Shown piece after piece: positions 5,498 through 7,231 of a DNA stretch of 7,231 nucleotides. Position numbers and translations under genes: made by a program. Source of the DNA: Lachnospiraceae bacterium (GTDB taxonomy: Bacteria; Bacillota; Clostridia; Lachnospirales; Lachnospiraceae); assembly GCA_019420465.1 (NCBI GenBank), contig JAHZHB010000108.1, forward strand, positions 1-7,231. The letters run 5' to 3'. The notes below the pieces were generated by a model. The model made no database searches. It was not told the DNA's origin and saw only the letters and a list, made by a program, of their open reading frames with translations. Positions within the stretch are counted from its first letter, which is position 1; every line of letters begins with the position of its first letter.

Positions 5498-6841
5498 TTG
5501 AGCGATAAGAACGTTAAACTGGGTTCTCTGCAGCCGAATATCGATGATATCCTGCAGTGGAACGATCTCCCGGCTGACGCTTTCACGCCGGCGAGTTCCG
5601 AAGAAAAAGCGAATTTTATTCAGGACAGAAAGAGCGTTTCCTACTGGAAAGATGCATGGAGACGTCTCCGTAAGAATACAGTAGCTATGGTGGCACTGGT
5701 GATCATCATCTTTTTATGTCTGTTTTCCTTTGTCGGGCCGAGTGTGGTGCCGTACTCCTACAAACAGCAGATCCGTGGTGCCGAGGCGCTTGATCCGTGG
5801 CATTACACACTGGAGGATCAGGAAAAGATCAATGCTTATGTAGCGGAGCATACCGGTTCATCTGCGCTGTCTCCGGATGAGGCAGTAGAGCAGGCACGTG
5901 CCGAAGCTGAGGCACAGGGCAAGGAGCTCAGCCGCATCGAAGAGGCCAAGATCCGTGCACAGGCCAATGTATCTTCTCAGAAGAAATCCGAAGAGGAGAC
6001 AATGACGCCGAAGCAGGCAGCCAAAGAGCTGGGTATCAAAAAATCCCTGTTTGGCTATTCCGCAGATGAGCTGCAGCGCAAGGCTGACGGTGAGAAGGTA
6101 TTCCCGCATGTGTTTGGTACAGATGATCTGGGCCGTGATATCATGGTTCGTGTTATGGTCGGTACCCGCGTGTCTATTATCGTAGGTATCTGCGCAGCAC
6201 TGCTGGTACTGGTGATCGGTGCCTTATACGGTTCCATTTCCGGTTACTGCGGCGGTGTAGTCGATACGGTTATGCAGCGTATTGTTGAGATCATCTACTC
6301 TATTCCGGAGATGCTGATCATTTTGCTTCTGTCTGCTACGTTAAAGCCGGCACTGGAAACGTTCCAGAATGCAGGCAACGGACCGTTAAACAGACTGGTT
6401 ACGATCCTCGGACCGAACCTGATCTCCATGTTTATCGCGTTTGGTCTGTTATACTGGGTAACCATGAGCCGTATCATCCGTGGACAGATCCTGCAGTTAA
6501 AGCAGCAGGAATACGTCACAGCTGCCAGAGCACTCGGTGCCAGAGGCGGTCGTATTATCAGTCGTCATCTTCTGCCGAACTGTATCGGACAGATCGTTAC
6601 AACGACTTTCCTGCAGATTCCGTCTGCTATCTTCCTGGAGTCCTTCCTGTCTTTCGTCGGTGTTGGTGTTTCCGCACCGCTGACAAGTCTGGGTTCCATG
6701 TGTTCTGAGGCCTTAAGCGGTCTGAGTTCCTATCCGTACCGACTGCTGATCCCGGCAATCATCTTAAGTGTGATGATCCTGTCCCTGAACCTGTTCGGTG
6801 ACGGACTTCGTGATGCACTTGACCCGAGACTGAAAAAATAA
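5498..6841 (+). CDS. oppC: Oligopeptide ABC transporter permease, OppC type, with enlarged external loop
   Basis: Second membrane subunit of the peptide importer. At 447 aa it is much longer than the common OppC/DppC length of about 300. A cytoplasmic N tail of about 60 residues (SYWKDAWRRLRKN at 48-60 just before TM1) leads into TM1 (61-84). A loop of about 120 residues follows, topologically outside, ending in the family hallmark HVFGTDDLGRDIMVRVMVGTR (204-224). Further membrane segments lie at about 225-247, 264-281, 305-323, 366-390 and 416-435. The EAA loop is QEYVTAARALGARGGRIISRHLLPN (337-361), and the C terminus is the usual DGLRDALDPRLK. The extra length sits mainly at 100-200, an E/A/K/Q-rich, helix-prone, coiled-coil-like stretch. 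Translation starts at TTG, 2 bp after the oppB stop, with the RBS inside oppB, which suggests coupled translation. oppD follows after 18 bp. Confidence 0.93.
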   Translation: MSDKNVKLGSLQPNIDDILQWNDLPADAFTPASSEEKANFIQDRKSVSYWKDAWRRLRKNTVAMVALVIIIFLCLFSFVGPSVVPYSYKQQIRGAEALDPWHYTLEDQEKINAYVAEHTGSSALSPDEAVEQARAEAEAQGKELSRIEEAKIRAQANVSSQKKSEEETMTPKQAAKELGIKKSLFGYSADELQRKADGEKVFPHVFGTDDLGRDIMVRVMVGTRVSIIVGICAALLVLVIGALYGSISGYCGGVVDTVMQRIVEIIYSIPEMLIILLLSATLKPALETFQNAGNGPLNRLVTILGPNLISMFIAFGLLYWVTMSRIIRGQILQLKQQEYVTAARALGARGGRIISRHLLPNCIGQIVTTTFLQIPSAIFLESFLSFVGVGVSAPLTSLGSMCSEALSGLSSYPYRLLIPAIILSVMILSLNLFGDGLRDALDPRLKK

Positions 6842-6859
6842 AGAGAGAGGAGAAATACT

Positions 6860-7231
6860 ATGGCACAGGATAAAACAAATGAAAATCTGCTTGAAGTAAA
6901 AGATCTCCACGTTTCTTTCTTTACTCCGGCCGGTGAGGTCAAAGCAGTAAATGGTATCAGTTACAATCTGAAATATGACGAGGTTATGGGTATCGTCGGT
7001 GAGTCCGGTTCCGGTAAGAGTGTGGAGGCCTATTCGATCATCGGTCTGTTACAGTCTCCGGGTAAGGTCGTTGGCGGTTCCATTACCTTTGAGGGAGAGG
7101 ACATGCTGGCAAAGACCAGCAAGGAGATGATCGATATCCGCGGCAATAAGATCGCGATGATCTTCCAGAATCCGATGACCTGTCTGAACCCGGTATATAC
7201 CATCGGCAACCAGCTGGTGGAAGCTCTGCAT
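6860..7231 (+). CDS. oppD: Oligopeptide ABC transporter ATP-binding protein, OppD type (3' truncated by window)
   Basis: First ATPase subunit of the peptide importer, which powers transport on the cytoplasmic side. The frame is open from the ATG at 6860 to the window edge: 124 codons of what is usually a protein of about 320-340 aa. It starts with LLEVKDLHVSFFTPAGEV (10-27), carries the Walker A loop GESGSGKS (47-54), and has a Q-loop in the segment IFQNPMTCLNPVYTIGNQL (101-119, Q103), the form typical of OppD/DppD. The signature motif, Walker B and C-terminal peptide-transporter extension lie beyond the window. The RBS AGAGGAG (6846-6852) has a 7-nt spacer. There is no promoter or terminator between oppC and this gene, so it belongs to the same transcript. 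OppF and a substrate-binding lipoprotein are expected downstream. Confidence 0.93.
   Translation, partial: MAQDKTNENLLEVKDLHVSFFTPAGEVKAVNGISYNLKYDEVMGIVGESGSGKSVEAYSIIGLLQSPGKVVGGSITFEGEDMLAKTSKEMIDIRGNKIAMIFQNPMTCLNPVYTIGNQLVEALH

Overview
The window reads as a chromosomal piece of a low-to-mid GC Gram-positive anaerobe, most likely a Clostridia member of the Lachnospiraceae type. The grounds are the protein flavour of LeuRS and FeoB, the strong AGGAGG-type ribosome binding sites, the small Cys-rich FeoB-associated protein that is typical of Clostridia, and an oligopeptide ABC operon with a Gram-positive style sigma-A promoter. The genus cannot be fixed from sequence reading alone. All genes are on the + strand.

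Layout. (1) 1-1062: end of an iron(II) uptake operon, with the C-terminal 264 residues of FeoB, a 43-aa membrane-anchored Cys-rich protein, and a strong intrinsic terminator. (2) 1063-1682: a 620-bp stretch with no credible gene. It holds a 275-bp imperfect palindrome (1073-1347) that can fold into a long stem topped by two smaller hairpins, then two tandem copies of a G-rich ~71-bp repeat, each with the same small hairpin, and then the leuS leader. (3) 1683-4194: leuS, apparently monocistronic, with its own terminator. (4) 4195-4553: an AT-rich regulatory region with one near-consensus promoter, a second plausible promoter, a dyad over the -35 box and a ~165-nt leader. (5) 4554-7231: oppB, oppC and the first 124 codons of oppD, a peptide-import operon that runs off the right edge.

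The parts work as three separate units: ferrous iron import, charging of tRNA-Leu, and uptake of peptides as an amino acid source. The substrate-binding protein and second ATPase of the peptide importer are not in view and probably lie downstream.

The most notable observations are (a) an apparent in-frame loss of 9 residues in the catalytic core of LeuRS, directly after the leucine-pocket motif, and (b) the large palindromic element, whose arm differences are mostly G-U compatible and which looks like a dispersed repeat or structured RNA. No complete new multi-gene system is visible.
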